From: Rosenbergiella gaditana
GTDB lineage: Bacteria; Pseudomonadota; Gammaproteobacteria; Enterobacterales; Enterobacteriaceae
DNA length: 64,000 bases
Reading direction: 5' to 3'
NCBI RefSeq assembly: GCF_018494065.1
Contig: NZ_JABBFR010000007.1
Coordinates: forward strand, 1-64,000
A model generated the notes under the pieces. It saw nothing but the letters and a program-made list of their open reading frames with translations. It did not search any database and was not told the origin of the DNA. How positions within the stretch are numbered: position 1 is the stretch's first letter; each line of letters opens with the position of its first letter. The translations under genes and the position numbers were made by a program. This document shows, piece after piece, positions 10,351 through 20,388 of the stretch.

Positions 10351-10779
10351 TTAGTTGAGTGCGCGTAAGCCTTGTTGCTTTTGTTGTAACTCTGCAGTAA
10401 TTTTCTCAATATCGGCTTGTTTCTCAGCGATTTTCGCGCGATATTTTGCCATCTTCTCTGCGTTATTCTTCGCGGTTGCCTGTAGAAGATCTTGTTGACT
10501 CTCCTGCAAATCCTGCTGTTTTTCTTCTAATTTACGCTGTAACTTTTCAACGTCTTGTTCTGCATCGCGCCGTAAACTCGACGCGGTACAATTCTCTTTG
10601 ACTTCCGCTAAGGCCTTTTTCAAGCCTGCCACTTGATGACTATTGTTATGCTGTTGTGCGTAAATCAGCTGCTCGTTCAATGCTGCTTCTTTTTGGGCGC
10701 AGGTCTGTACAGCAAATGCCTGCTGCGTGAAAAGGAGGGCAGCAAGAGAAAGTAACGGTACAGATAATAGCTTTTTCAT
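10351..10779 (-). CDS. DUF1090 periplasmic coiled-coil protein
   Basis: A 142-aa secreted protein of the DUF1090 family, which includes E. coli YqjC. A signal peptide (MKKLLSVPLLSLAALLFTQQ, then AFA) is followed by the two-cysteine CAQKEAALNEQLIYAQ...VKENC core. A long charged coiled coil rich in Gln, Lys and Glu runs from about residue 70 to the end. I chose the ATG at 10779 because AAGGA lies 6 bases before it and the signal peptide starts there; the ATG at 10794 has no ribosome binding site. The function of the family is unknown. E. coli yqjC is at a different locus, so this is either a relocated gene or a paralogue. Confidence 0.85.
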   Translation of the reverse strand: MKKLLSVPLLSLAALLFTQQAFAVQTCAQKEAALNEQLIYAQQHNNSHQVAGLKKALAEVKENCTASSLRRDAEQDVEKLQRKLEEKQQDLQESQQDLLQATAKNNAEKMAKYRAKIAEKQADIEKITAELQQKQQGLRALN

Positions 10780-10830
10780 AGACATTCCTTTCATAAAAGA
10801 TTAATCGTCAGCTATGGTCATCACATCCGA

Positions 10831-11859
10831 TTACACCTGACGGAGCTGTAAGTCCAATGGTGTTTTACTTGGTTCCCCGCCAATTTCTCGAGCGAGACGA
10901 GGAACCAGATAGCCTGATACTTTACCCAACAAGCCATGCATAATTATACGGGCTTGCTCATCGGAGACATAAAAGTGTGCGGCTCCTTGTACTTTATCCA
11001 AAACATGGAGGTAGTACGGGATAATTCCGACTTCAAACAGACGGTTACTTAGGGTAGCAAGAATGTTGGCATTGTCGTTGATATCGCGCAATAAAACACT
11101 TTGATTCAGTAAGGTGACGTTGGCGGCTTTGAGACGAGTCATTGCATGGGCGAACTCTGTGTCAATTTCTTGAGCGTGGTTGACATGGGTTACCATAATG
11201 ACTTGTAAGCGTGACGATGCAAGCCGTTGGCACAGCGTGTCTGTGACGCGCGCAGGGATCACCACCGGTAGCCGAGAATGTATGCGTAAGCGTTGAATAT
11301 GAGGAATGGCTTCCAGTTCACTGATCAAATAATCCAACTCGTGATCCTTCGCCATTAAAGGATCGCCCCCTGAGAAGATAATTTCGTTCAATTCTGGGTG
11401 TTGACGGATATAATCAAGCGCGACTTGCCAATTACGCTTATTACCTTGGTTATCTTGGTAAGGGAAATGGCGGCGGAAACAGTATCGACAGTTTACTGCG
11501 CAGCCACCTTTTACCAATAACAGCGCACGGTTGACGTATTTATGGAGTAACCCAGGTACTGCCACGGTTTGTTCGTCCAGTGGGTCAGTTGAATAGCCAG
11601 GAGTTAACGTAAACTCGTTAGCTTGGGTGACAACTTGGCGTAATAGGGGGTCGTTAGGATCGCCTTGCACCATTCGACGAATAAATGCACGGGGAACACG
11701 CAGTGCAAATAAACGGCGTGCATCATTGCCTGCCTGCAATTCAGGTAGGTGATCGAGATTTAAAAGTCTTAGTAATTCAGCAGGTTCTGTCACAACGTCT
11801 GCTAGTTGCTGCAACCAATCTTCTCTCGCAGGGGTATTTAGGGTTACAATGTTTGCCAT
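10831..11859 (-). CDS. epmB: EF-P lysine 2,3-aminomutase EpmB
   Basis: A 342-aa radical-SAM, PLP-dependent enzyme that converts (S)-alpha-lysine to (R)-beta-lysine for the modification of elongation factor P. The [4Fe-4S] cluster motif Cys120-x3-Cys124-x2-Cys127 (GGCAVNCRYCFRRHFPY) is intact, as is the conserved FSGGDPLMAKD segment. The start MANIVTLN at 11859 gives exactly the E. coli length; the ATG at 11871 only adds four residues. It is divergent from efp with only 39 bp between the starts, so the promoters must overlap the opposite genes. Confidence 0.97.
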   Translation of the reverse strand: MANIVTLNTPAREDWLQQLADVVTEPAELLRLLNLDHLPELQAGNDARRLFALRVPRAFIRRMVQGDPNDPLLRQVVTQANEFTLTPGYSTDPLDEQTVAVPGLLHKYVNRALLLVKGGCAVNCRYCFRRHFPYQDNQGNKRNWQVALDYIRQHPELNEIIFSGGDPLMAKDHELDYLISELEAIPHIQRLRIHSRLPVVIPARVTDTLCQRLASSRLQVIMVTHVNHAQEIDTEFAHAMTRLKAANVTLLNQSVLLRDINDNANILATLSNRLFEVGIIPYYLHVLDKVQGAAHFYVSDEQARIIMHGLLGKVSGYLVPRLAREIGGEPSKTPLDLQLRQV

Positions 11860-11898
11860 TTTTGGCTTCATACCAGTGATTATTTATAGAGGGCCTTC

Positions 11899-12465
11899 AT
11901 GGCAACATATTCTAGCAACGATTTTCGTAACGGTCTTAAAATCATGTTCGACAACGAACCTTATGCTATCGAAGCAAGTGAGTTCGTTAAACCCGGTAAA
12001 GGCCAAGCTTTCGCGCGCGTAAAAATGCGTCGTCTGTTAACCGGGAAACTGATTGAAAAAACCTTCAAATCGACAGATTCAGCAGAAGGTGCTGATGTTG
12101 TTGATATGACGTTAACTTACCTTTACAACGATGGTGAGTTTTGGCATTTCATGAACAACAACACTTTCGAGCAATTAGCTGCGGACGCTAAAGCTGTCGG
12201 TGAGAACGGCATTTGGTTACAAGACCAAGCTGAATGTATCGTTACTTTATGGAATGGTAACCCGATTAGCATTCTTCCACCAAATTTCATTGAAGCGGAA
12301 ATCGTCGAAACCGACCCAGGTTTGAAAGGCGATACGGCTGGAACAGGTGGTAAACCGGCAAAACTGACAACCGGTGCGGTGGTTAAAGTGCCATTGTTCG
12401 TTCAAATCGGTGAAGTTATCCGTGTTGATACGCGTTCAGGCGAATACGTTTCGCGCGTTAAGTAA
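11899..12465 (+). CDS. efp: elongation factor P
   Basis: A 188-aa translation factor that binds between the P and E sites and rescues ribosomes stalled on proline runs. The three beta-barrel domains are full length. Lys34, in the loop [10 protein letters not shown], is the residue that EpmA and EpmB modify with beta-lysine, and both enzymes are encoded on either side. It is preceded by an AGAGGG ribosome binding site and followed by a terminator and the entericidin gene. Confidence 0.98.
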   Translation: MATYSSNDFRNGLKIMFDNEPYAIEASEFVKPGKGQAFARVKMRRLLTGKLIEKTFKSTDSAEGADVVDMTLTYLYNDGEFWHFMNNNTFEQLAADAKAVGENGIWLQDQAECIVTLWNGNPISILPPNFIEAEIVETDPGLKGDTAGTGGKPAKLTTGAVVKVPLFVQIGEVIRVDTRSGEYVSRVK

Positions 12466-12470
12466 GTGTA

Positions 12471-12497
12471 AGCGCGCCTTGATGGCGCGTTTTTTTA
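12471..12497 (+). terminator. efp terminator
   Basis: Stem CGCGCC / GGCGCG with a five-base loop is followed by seven or eight T residues, right after the efp stop. The entericidin start is only 13 bases downstream, so any read-through would feed that gene. Confidence 0.85.
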
Positions 12498-12509
12498 TAG
12501 GTAAGCGCT

Positions 12510-12641
12510 ATGAAATCGTTAGTAATAAGAGTGGCTATTTTATTTCTGTTCAGCGTATCGCTCACCGCTTGTAATACGTTTCGCGGGATGGGCGAGGATG
12601 TTTCTAGCTTAGGCCACGCCATCTCGCACGTCGCTAGCTGA
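12510..12641 (+). CDS. ecnA: entericidin-type small lipoprotein
   Basis: A 43-aa lipoprotein precursor. A hydrophobic signal (residues 1-20) ends in the lipobox LTAC with Cys21, followed by [14 protein letters not shown], the family signature (E. coli EcnA and EcnB have CNT-RG-GEDI--LG). Its short C terminus SHVAS is closer to EcnA (SRAAS) than to EcnB. In E. coli ecnAB is a toxin/antidote pair downstream of efp, with EcnB linked to cell lysis in stationary phase. Only one member is found here. The ATG follows an AGGTAAGCGCT leader; the ribosome binding site is modest. Confidence 0.88.
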   Translation: MKSLVIRVAILFLFSVSLTACNTFRGMGEDVSSLGHAISHVAS

Positions 12642-12735
12642 TAGCCTATCACCTTTTTTCACCGTTTTAGCCAGTTGTTACCCACTATGGGGACGTACAG
12701 TCCCACACGACTCTTTTTTTGAAAGGACATTTTTG

Positions 12736-13716
12736 ATGAACGAATCGGACCTATGGCAGCCGAGTGCGCCCATTGCCAATCTGCTCAAGCGTGCAAACTT
12801 GCTAGCCGATATTCGGCGTTTCTTTGCTGATCGTGGAGTCTTGGAAGTCGAAACCCCCGCTATGAGCCAAGCGACGGTGACAGATATTCATCTGGTACCT
12901 TTTACGACACGCTTTGTCGGCCCAGGCGCAGCGCAAGGCCGCGATCTTTGGCTAATGACTAGCCCTGAATATCATATGAAGCGCTTACTGACTGCTGGGA
13001 GCGGGCCTATTTATCAAATGAGCCGCTGTTTCCGCAATGAGGAAGCCGGACGTCATCATAACCCTGAATTCACTATGCTCGAATGGTATCGTCCGCACTA
13101 CGACATGTACCGGTTGATGAATGAAGTCGATGATTTACTCCAGCAGATTATAGAGTGTGAGCCTGCAGAAACGCTCTCTTACCAACAGGCTTTCCAGCGC
13201 TATTTAGGTATTGACCCGCTGACCGCGGAGAAAGCGCAATTAGTGCACTGCGCTGATAAGTTAGGGGTGAGGGATTTAGTCGAGCGGGAAGAGGACCGAG
13301 ATACCGTCCTTCAGCTATTGTTTATGCTAGGGGTTGAAACTCAGATAGGACAAGAAAATAAACCTGCATTTGTTTATCACTTTCCAGCATCACAAGCTGC
13401 TTTGGCAGAGATCAGCACTGAAGATCACCGTGTGGCAGAGCGCTTTGAGGTCTATTTTAAGGGTGTAGAGCTAGCAAATGGCTTTCGTGAATTAACAAAT
13501 AGTGATGAACAGCGTCAGCGTTTTGTCGCTGATAACCGTCGCCGCCAGCTAATGGGACTGCCTGAACATCCAATTGATGAACGTTTGTTAGCGGCATTAA
13601 GTGCCGGAATGCCTGATTGTTCGGGAGTGGCTTTAGGTATTGACCGTCTAGTAATGCTTGCCTTAAAAGCTGACTCGTTAAAAGAGGTTATGGCCTTTAC
13701 CGTCGAGAATAGCTAG
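12736..13716 (+). CDS. epmA: EF-P--lysine ligase EpmA
   Basis: A 326-aa paralogue of the class II lysyl-tRNA synthetase catalytic domain. It activates (R)-beta-lysine and transfers it to Lys34 of EF-P instead of a tRNA, and it lacks the anticodon-binding domain. Class II motifs are visible: [11 protein letters not shown] (motif 1), [20 protein letters not shown] (motif 2) and [12 protein letters not shown] (motif 3). The ATG at 12736 is used; GAAAGGA lies 9 bases upstream. In E. coli frdABCD, ampC and blc lie between the ecn genes and epmA; here the gap is only about 90 bp. Confidence 0.97.
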   Translation: MNESDLWQPSAPIANLLKRANLLADIRRFFADRGVLEVETPAMSQATVTDIHLVPFTTRFVGPGAAQGRDLWLMTSPEYHMKRLLTAGSGPIYQMSRCFRNEEAGRHHNPEFTMLEWYRPHYDMYRLMNEVDDLLQQIIECEPAETLSYQQAFQRYLGIDPLTAEKAQLVHCADKLGVRDLVEREEDRDTVLQLLFMLGVETQIGQENKPAFVYHFPASQAALAEISTEDHRVAERFEVYFKGVELANGFRELTNSDEQRQRFVADNRRRQLMGLPEHPIDERLLAALSAGMPDCSGVALGIDRLVMLALKADSLKEVMAFTVENS

Positions 13717-13719
13717 CAG

Positions 13720-13746
13720 CTCAGCCAGTCACGATGACTGGCTGAG
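13720..13746. terminator. bidirectional terminator epmA / mscM
   Basis: A perfect 11-bp inverted repeat CTCAGCCAGTC / GACTGGCTGAG with a five-base loop lies between convergent epmA and mscM. It has no long U-run on either side. Confidence 0.6.
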
Positions 13747-13750
13747 TACG

Positions 13751-16700
13751 TTATAATCCACCCGCTTGGTATTGGGTTGACTGCATGGCTGCCGCCGATT
13801 TACCCACTTGTTCCATTCTTACCTGAACAGGTGGGTAAGGCAGCTCTATATTGTGTTGATTAAAGCTATTGAGGATCTGCTGATGTAAATCGTGACGCAG
13901 TGGCATACGATGACCGATCTCGGCGGCGTAAATTCTTAATTCAAACAGTTGAATACCCTGGTGGATATCCACTAAGAACGCTTCCGCCGCTGGGGTTTTT
14001 AATACATAACTGCAGCGATTTGCTGCCGCGAGAAGTAAATCGGTGACTACCGCACTGCTGACATGCGGCGGAGCAGGGATATTCAATACTACTCGCGTAT
14101 GAGCATCAGACAAGGACCAGTTAATAAATTGTTCGGTAATAAAAGCCTTGTTAGGCACAATAATTTCCTTTCTATCCCAATCCGTAATCGTTGTCGCACG
14201 GGTATTAATCCGGGAAATGGTTCCTGTCAAATCTCGTAATGTGACGGTATCACCAATTCGGATCGGTTTCTCAAACAGAATAATTAGGCCTGAGATAAAG
14301 TTTGCGAAAATTTCTTGTAAACCAAAGCCTAATCCCAGACCCATTGCTGCCACCAGCCATTGCAGCTTAGACCAGTCGATACCGAGCATTGAGAAGCCCA
14401 TCATTACGCCGATAATCATGAGTAAATACTTGGTTAGCGTGGTGATGGCATAGCCCGTTCCGGGTGCTAAATTAAGGTGCTGTAGGATGGCGAGTTCAAG
14501 CATGGCGGGCATGTTTCTAACGAGTTGCAACGTGATGATCAACACTAAGATAGCGATTAACACCGCACCTAACGTCACATCTTGTACGCTCTCTGCCCCT
14601 TGAATCGATGAGGTTACGCCCCATAGTGGGATGTTCTCGAGGAATGCAAACGCGGAGTGCAACTCAGACCAAAGTAAAATCAATGCAAAAAGCGCGACAA
14701 GTGCGAGCAGCGAACGTACTAGGCGTAGCGATTGCGCACTGATGGTATCGAGATCGATAACGGGTTCTTCGATAGTCTCTTGATTCTCGCTATTGAGTGC
14801 AGCGCTTTCATCTTCTTGATAATTTCGCGCACGGCTGGCGAGGATCTCTGCACGACGTTGTCGTGCGCGGTCAAACTCGATACGGCGACGCTGGATCAGC
14901 ATCCAGCGACGAATAATATGGTAAACGATCAGTAATACAAACCAGATACCGACCGAGCTTTCGACTCTCGCTAATAGTGCTTGTGCAGTGGCGAGATAAC
15001 CCAACAATGAGGCAATAATCGCAATCGGCGGAATAACGATCATGAGATCCCACAGTAAACGGTTGACCATATTGTTACTGGTACCCTGCCGGTCAAAATA
15101 GAGAGGCAGGCCAGCGCGGCGCAGTGCATTGGATACGATGGTTAATGCGATACAGATAAGAATAAAACTTAGTCGACCCAATGAAGCGGTAAAAGGACGC
15201 TCTTCAATATTATCGAAGGTGATCAACACCATGGTCAAGGGGACGATAAAGCCGATACTGAGGGAGTAATAGCGAACCGCTCGAGATACCGCTTGCGATG
15301 GCCAGCGAAAATGAGCGATAAACAGACCATTTGGGTGGGCGAAGGTAGCACTGATCATAAAAGCCCAGAGTAACGGTAGCGTAGCCGTCACACCATCACC
15401 TATAGCAACTGCAATCGGATAGGGCCAAGCGCGCTGCAACCCATAGCCGAGGGTTGCCCATAGAACCGGTAAAGGTAGGGCAACTAATATTGACCAGAAA
15501 ACCGTTCGTAACGTCAGTGAGAAGCGATCCTGAGTGACTTTACCAATACGGCTGGCGGAACGCGCTAAAAAAGCCTGATAGTGACGACGTGAACTCAGAC
15601 TCACGATGACTAATAGTAGCGCGCCGATCACCGGTAATATGGACTCCCGGCTGGTCGCAACCATCACTAAAGCTTTACCCAATTGCCCCAAACTATCCAA
15701 TGATAACAGCCGGGTCAGGTCTTGAACGACCTGAAGGGGATAGTGCAGAGTGATAGGATTGATATCCGCCGTCCAGAATAGGTAGCGGTGAGTCGCATCG
15801 GTTACATCCCCGAGGGCATCTTGTAACTGTGTATTAGCGACTTTTAATTTAGTGATTTCTAAAATTAAGGCATCACAACCCGAAATTAACGAGTTGAGTA
15901 ACCCGCCCTGCGTATTTAACTGTGCATCTAAAATACGCCGTTGATCACTGGTAATTGATTTACCGCTGGCTTGTCGTGTTTCACGAAGTGCATGTTGGCG
16001 AGCGAGAATATCTTCGTAATGCAGACGCTGGACACGTAATTCCCCCATTTCGCTATCGATCTGCTGCGATTTCGGCGCATCAGGTAATCGAGCCACTTGA
16101 GCGCGGAGCGCCTCACCCAATAGCGTTGACTCGCCTAACCACTGTGATTGTTCACGCAGGGTTGAGAGCGCTTGACGCACTTGCTGCGTTTGGTTAGCGA
16201 CTAATCGTTGCTGAGAGGAGACTAGCTCCATATGCTGAGCTTGCTGATTGAGCGCGGCCGATAGTTCTCGGTTAACGGTAAATTGCTCGTGAATCACAGG
16301 CGGTAAGTCACCGCTATTTTCTGCCAGCTGTTCTGTGCGCTCTAATGCGCGTTGCGCCTCATCTTGGCGTAGGGCACTTTGTCGGGTACGTAAGGCTTGA
16401 AGATAGGCATCAAGCTGTGCGATAGTTTTTTGATGGAACTCAGCGCGTAATTTTGCAAGCTCTTGGCGATTATTCGCAGAGAGTTGTGCGAGTTCGAGTT
16501 CATTCACCCGAGCTTTATTCGCTGTGTTTTCTGCTTCGTACGCATTACCCCGTGCTTGACCAAGTGGCGTTGAGGAGACTTGGTAATTTTGTAAGCGGCG
16601 ATCACTTTCAGAGAGCGCGCGCCGAGCATCCGTCTGATCACTAGGAAGTTGGGTAAGCGAATCGCTGATTTCCCGAGCTTGGTCCTGCTCTTGTTGTGCT

Positions 16701-17074
16701 AAACGACCCTCTTCCAACAGTTGGCTGCTGACACGTAAGATCTCTTGTTCTATATCACTACTGGATAACGCAGGATTGACGCGCTTGCTGGTCTCGTTAA
16801 GCGTTGTAATTTGCTGACGCAAGGTGGCCGCTAGCTGCGGGTAGTTATCAATAACTTGCTGGTATTGTCGAGCATTTTCAATCGATTGATTACGCTGGTT
16901 GGTGTAATCCAGTGCGCTCTTTAGTGCTTGAATAATGTCGGTTTGTGCAGTCGGATTTTTACTGTTTTGCGCCTGTTCCAGTGCTTGCCGAATCTGTGGC
17001 GGTTCAGGCAGTGCATCACTAGCGAAAGTAGTACTGAGCCCTAAGCTCAGTAGAATAACGGGTAATATACGCAC
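13751..17074 (-). CDS. mscM: miniconductance mechanosensitive channel MscM
   Basis: A 1107-aa inner-membrane channel of the MscS superfamily (YjeP), the same length as the E. coli protein. It opens under membrane tension to release solutes during osmotic downshock. A signal peptide is followed by a long periplasmic coiled-coil region (about residues 30-460). Then come about 11 membrane helices, the last of which is the glycine- and alanine-rich pore helix near WLVAAMGLGLGFGLQEIFANF. The cytoplasmic MscS beta domain (GDTVTLRDLTGTISRINTRATTI) and the vestibule end the protein. It starts 17 bp after psd and is co-transcribed with it, as in E. coli, where psd-mscM is controlled by envelope stress. 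Confidence 0.96.
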   Translation of the reverse strand: MRILPVILLSLGLSTTFASDALPEPPQIRQALEQAQNSKNPTAQTDIIQALKSALDYTNQRNQSIENARQYQQVIDNYPQLAATLRQQITTLNETSKRVNPALSSSDIEQEILRVSSQLLEEGRLAQQEQDQAREISDSLTQLPSDQTDARRALSESDRRLQNYQVSSTPLGQARGNAYEAENTANKARVNELELAQLSANNRQELAKLRAEFHQKTIAQLDAYLQALRTRQSALRQDEAQRALERTEQLAENSGDLPPVIHEQFTVNRELSAALNQQAQHMELVSSQQRLVANQTQQVRQALSTLREQSQWLGESTLLGEALRAQVARLPDAPKSQQIDSEMGELRVQRLHYEDILARQHALRETRQASGKSITSDQRRILDAQLNTQGGLLNSLISGCDALILEITKLKVANTQLQDALGDVTDATHRYLFWTADINPITLHYPLQVVQDLTRLLSLDSLGQLGKALVMVATSRESILPVIGALLLVIVSLSSRRHYQAFLARSASRIGKVTQDRFSLTLRTVFWSILVALPLPVLWATLGYGLQRAWPYPIAVAIGDGVTATLPLLWAFMISATFAHPNGLFIAHFRWPSQAVSRAVRYYSLSIGFIVPLTMVLITFDNIEERPFTASLGRLSFILICIALTIVSNALRRAGLPLYFDRQGTSNNMVNRLLWDLMIVIPPIAIIASLLGYLATAQALLARVESSVGIWFVLLIVYHIIRRWMLIQRRRIEFDRARQRRAEILASRARNYQEDESAALNSENQETIEEPVIDLDTISAQSLRLVRSLLALVALFALILLWSELHSAFAFLENIPLWGVTSSIQGAESVQDVTLGAVLIAILVLIITLQLVRNMPAMLELAILQHLNLAPGTGYAITTLTKYLLMIIGVMMGFSMLGIDWSKLQWLVAAMGLGLGFGLQEIFANFISGLIILFEKPIRIGDTVTLRDLTGTISRINTRATTITDWDRKEIIVPNKAFITEQFINWSLSDAHTRVVLNIPAPPHVSSAVVTDLLLAAANRCSYVLKTPAAEAFLVDIHQGIQLFELRIYAAEIGHRMPLRHDLHQQILNSFNQHNIELPYPPVQVRMEQVGKSAAAMQSTQYQAGGL

Positions 17075-17091
17075 TGCCAGGCTCTCCAGTT

Positions 17092-18021
17092 TTAGGCTTC
17101 GGTCTGTTCTACCGCGTCGCCTTCACTTTTTGGTGGGGGACACGAAGCAGCCTTTTCAGCAATCTTCTCTGCCAACGGTTGGCCCATTCTCGTCGGAGCC
17201 TGTGCTTCTAATGCTTCACTGAGGCGGATTTGATCTGGGGCGAATAAGTTGATCACGGTAGAACCGAGTTTAAAGCGCCCCATCTCCTGGCCTTTCAGTA
17301 AGACAATCGCGCCTTTTTCGTCGGCTTGTGGATAGTGCCAGCGTTGAATAATACCTTCACGCGGCGGGGTAATAGTACCTGCCCAAACGGTTTCAATACT
17401 GCCGACAATGGTTGCCCCGACGAGAATTTGCACCATTGGCCCCATGTCCGTATCGAAATAGCAGATAACGCGTTCATTGCGCGCAAAGAGATTTGGGATA
17501 TTTTGTGCGGTCAACGGATTAACGGAATACAGATCGCCTGGGACATAAACCATTTCACGTAAGATCCCATTACATGGCATATGCACACGGTGATAGTCGC
17601 GCGGTGCTAGATAAGTGGTGATAAATTGACCATTATAAAAGTGTTGCGCCCGTTCTTCATTCCCCGCCAGCAAGGCTTCAAGCGTATAATAATGCCCTTT
17701 AGCTTGGAAAATTTGGTTCTCATCGATACGCCCACATTGGCTTACGGCTCCATCTGCAGGTTGGACTAAAATATTCGGCGCATGATCGATCGCCCGGGCC
17801 TCATCTTTCAACGGGCGAACAAAGAATTCATTAAAACTGCGATAGCTCGCGGTATCAGGCTTCGCCGCTTCTTGCATATTAACTTTGTAATACCAGACGA
17901 AGATATCAATCACGGCCTTGGTTAGCCAGCCAGCTTGGCGACTTGCGCCCCAGCCGGCAAGTTCTGTGAGTTGTTTCTTAGGAAGAATGGCGTTAATACC
18001 TAATTTCAACTTGTCTAACAC
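17092..18021 (-). CDS. psd: phosphatidylserine decarboxylase proenzyme
   Basis: A 309-aa inner-membrane enzyme that makes phosphatidylethanolamine from phosphatidylserine. The proenzyme cuts itself at the Gly-Ser bond of the LGST motif ([11 protein letters not shown], near residue 253), leaving a pyruvoyl group on the alpha chain. Conserved histidines are present in the [11 protein letters not shown] segment. It is slightly shorter than E. coli Psd (322 aa), and the C-terminal tail is poorly conserved and charged. It is the first gene of a psd-mscM operon and lies about 100 bp after rsgA. Confidence 0.97.
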   Translation of the reverse strand: MLDKLKLGINAILPKKQLTELAGWGASRQAGWLTKAVIDIFVWYYKVNMQEAAKPDTASYRSFNEFFVRPLKDEARAIDHAPNILVQPADGAVSQCGRIDENQIFQAKGHYYTLEALLAGNEERAQHFYNGQFITTYLAPRDYHRVHMPCNGILREMVYVPGDLYSVNPLTAQNIPNLFARNERVICYFDTDMGPMVQILVGATIVGSIETVWAGTITPPREGIIQRWHYPQADEKGAIVLLKGQEMGRFKLGSTVINLFAPDQIRLSEALEAQAPTRMGQPLAEKIAEKAASCPPPKSEGDAVEQTEA

Positions 18022-18120
18022 GGGCGCCTCCTGGCGTACTCAATCGTTCTAAAATGTTATTGTGGTCAAAGCCACAACCGTATAAGTGTGTGCAGCAAAA
18101 GGGTTACGCCTGAGTGGCCA

Positions 18121-19170
18121 TTACTCTTTACTGGTGAAATTTTTTCTTATTTTGACCGAGGTCATGCTCTCAAGGATTCGATGATAATTCTCGAAACGTT
18201 GTTCATCAATCTCACCTGACTCAACGGCGTGACGCAGTGCGCAACCCGGATCGTCAAGATGTTTGCAATCTCTGAATTTACAGAGCCCGAGATACTGTTT
18301 AAATTCGACAAATCCTTGGGTGATTTGTTCCGGTTCCAAGTGCCACAGCCCAAACTCACGGACGCCCGGGGAGTCGATCACATCGCCCCCCTGTGGGAAA
18401 TGATACAGACGAGCGGCGGTGGTGGTGTGTTGACCTAAGCCTGAGTTATCTGAAACATCGTTAGTTAAAATGGCGTTGTTATCGAGTGCATCAAAGCCAA
18501 GTAACGCGTTCAGTAAACTTGATTTGCCGACACCAGACTGCCCCGCAAAGATACTGACGCGATCGGTTAACGCTTCTTCAAGCGGCTGTAGACCTTCTCG
18601 TTGATGGCTTGAGACTTTTAAGACTTGGTAACCAATGTTTTGGTAGATTGCCATTTGCTCATCAACAAAAGCCATTGCGTCATCATCGAGTAGATCGGTC
18701 TTATTTAGTACCAATAGGGGCGCGACATTCAGGGTTTCGCAAGCCACTAAGTAGCGGTCAATAATATTTAATGACAGCTCAGGCAAAATTGCAGAGACAA
18801 TAATAATTTGGTCGATATTCGCTGCTATGGGTTTGATCCCGTCATAATAATCGGGACGAGTCAGAACGGATTGGCGTTCATGTACGGCTTCTACGATTCC
18901 TTTACCCATACCTTCTAAAGGCGCGCGCCATACCACGCGATCACCCGTAACCAGTGAGCGAATTGTTCTGCGTAAATTACAACGCCAAATCTTGCCTTGT
19001 GGATCTTCGATATCGGCATGCATACCGAAACGGCTAATTACACGCCCCTCTTGAGGTTCAGCAAATAGGCTATCATCAGGCTCCACTTTCCCCTCACGTT
19101 GCTGTAACCGACGTTGATGGTTGGCATTCACACGCCGTTGTTGGCCCTTTGATAGTTTATTTTTACTCAC
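18121..19170 (-). CDS. rsgA: ribosome small-subunit GTPase RsgA
   Basis: A 349-aa circularly permuted GTPase that checks late 30S subunit assembly and releases RbfA. An N-terminal OB-fold (about residues 35-110) is followed by the permuted GTPase order NKTD, then the P-loop [14 protein letters not shown], then [10 protein letters not shown]-terminal zinc-binding knuckle ([14 protein letters not shown]) closes the protein. I chose the GTG at 19170 (protein start [13 protein letters not shown], as in E. coli), which has AGAGG just upstream; the GTG at 19182 adds four residues. It is divergent from orn. Confidence 0.96.
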   Translation of the reverse strand: MSKNKLSKGQQRRVNANHQRRLQQREGKVEPDDSLFAEPQEGRVISRFGMHADIEDPQGKIWRCNLRRTIRSLVTGDRVVWRAPLEGMGKGIVEAVHERQSVLTRPDYYDGIKPIAANIDQIIIVSAILPELSLNIIDRYLVACETLNVAPLLVLNKTDLLDDDAMAFVDEQMAIYQNIGYQVLKVSSHQREGLQPLEEALTDRVSIFAGQSGVGKSSLLNALLGFDALDNNAILTNDVSDNSGLGQHTTTAARLYHFPQGGDVIDSPGVREFGLWHLEPEQITQGFVEFKQYLGLCKFRDCKHLDDPGCALRHAVESGEIDEQRFENYHRILESMTSVKIRKNFTSKE

Positions 19171-19270
19171 GCAACCTCTCACCTAACAGATGTTTCGCCC
19201 TGAGTGGGCAAAAGGTCTATGATACACCTTAATGAGAACAAATGGCGAATTAAGCGGGTGAAAGAGGGCG

Positions 19271-19819
19271 ATGATGAAGCAAAATAAAGATAACCTTATT
19301 TGGATCGACTTAGAAATGACGGGGTTAGACCCGCAACGTGACCGGATTATTGAGATCGCCACCATAGTCACCGATGCTGACTTAAATGTCCTTGCTGAAG
19401 GGCCTGTAGTAGCGGTGCATCAAAGTGATGAGCAGTTAGCCTTAATGGACGACTGGAACGCCAATACCCATACCCAAAGTGGATTGGTAGCACGAGTCAA
19501 ACAGAGCACAGTATCGGAAGCGGAAGCTGAGCAATTAACATTGGAATTTTTAAAACAGTGGGTACCAGAAAATAGTTCACCTATTTGCGGTAATTCTATC
19601 GGACAGGATCGTCGTTTTCTTGTTAATTATATGCCTCAGCTCGAAAACTACTTTCACTATCGCGCACTGGATGTCAGTACCTTAAAAGAACTGGCGCGTC
19701 GTTGGAAACCCGATATTTTGCAAAATTTCCATAAAAAAGGGACTCATCAAGCTCTGGATGATATTCGAGAATCGATTGCCGAATTGGCTTTTTACCGTGA
19801 AAACTTCTTAAAGTTATAA
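19271..19819 (+). CDS. orn: oligoribonuclease
   Basis: A 182-aa 3'-5' exonuclease that degrades dinucleotides, including pGpG from cyclic-di-GMP turnover, and the last step of mRNA decay. It is a DEDDh enzyme: DLEMTGLD (Asp and Glu), then the Asp of GNSIGQDRR, and [10 protein letters not shown] (His and Asp). Two adjacent ATGs, at 19271 and 19274, are possible starts; the GAGG site fits the second slightly better. The hairpin at 19841-19863 behind the gene lacks a U-run. A tRNA-Gly gene follows, as in E. coli. Confidence 0.97.
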   Translation: MMKQNKDNLIWIDLEMTGLDPQRDRIIEIATIVTDADLNVLAEGPVVAVHQSDEQLALMDDWNANTHTQSGLVARVKQSTVSEAEAEQLTLEFLKQWVPENSSPICGNSIGQDRRFLVNYMPQLENYFHYRALDVSTLKELARRWKPDILQNFHKKGTHQALDDIRESIAELAFYRENFLKL

Positions 19820-19897
19820 TTTTCGGATAATAACTGCACAAACTGCCGAGTAAATCGGCAGTTGAAAAGAAAAACAAAAAAAAGCGGTGTAGGGGGG

Positions 19898-19925
19898 TTG
19901 CGCAGCAAGATTATTCTCGTATAAT
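19898..19925 (+). promoter_or_regulatory. tRNA-Gly promoter
   Basis: TTGCGC (19898-19903), a 16-bp spacer, and a perfect TATAAT (19920-19925), followed by a GC-rich discriminator (CGCACCCCG). This is a stable-RNA-type sigma-70 promoter about 45 bp before the tRNA. Confidence 0.85.
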
Positions 19926-19967
19926 TCGCACCCCGTAACGGTAGTAAATATTTTTACTGTTCAGGGC

Positions 19968-20043
<76 letters not shown>

Positions 20044-20388
20044 AAATTTTATATTCATTATTATTTCCTTCCTTTTTACTGCTTAGTCTGTAGCGTAGCT
20101 CTCATCGCTTCTCAGCCAGATTTTCAACAGAGTTATCCACAGGATGTTCAGCGGCCGATCATACCTAAAAAAATAAATTCGATAATCATATCATAATGAT
20201 TTATATGTGTTTTTTGTTTTTAGTCGGCTAAATTTTTATACCACTATACCTGCTATATTCTTCCAACTAAAAAAGCTATTCACAGCAAAATTATCTATGT
20301 ATTTCTGTCGTTTAGCTTGATTTAGGCCTATTCTTCTTACTTATTCTTCCCAGCCTCGATTAGCTTAATTTGAGTAGGAGTCGATATT
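20044..20388. other. intergenic region tRNA-Gly to nnr
   Basis: 345 bp, AT-rich, with no gene. In E. coli queG is divergent from nnr at this place; it is absent here. A perfect DnaA box (TTATCCACA) lies at 20133-20141. The nnr promoter should lie in the last 150 bp, but I could not pin it down. Confidence 0.5.
20133..20141 (+). other. consensus DnaA box
   Basis: TTATCCACA matches the high-affinity DnaA-binding consensus exactly. It is single, with no neighbouring boxes, so it could titrate DnaA or be coincidental. Confidence 0.4.
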
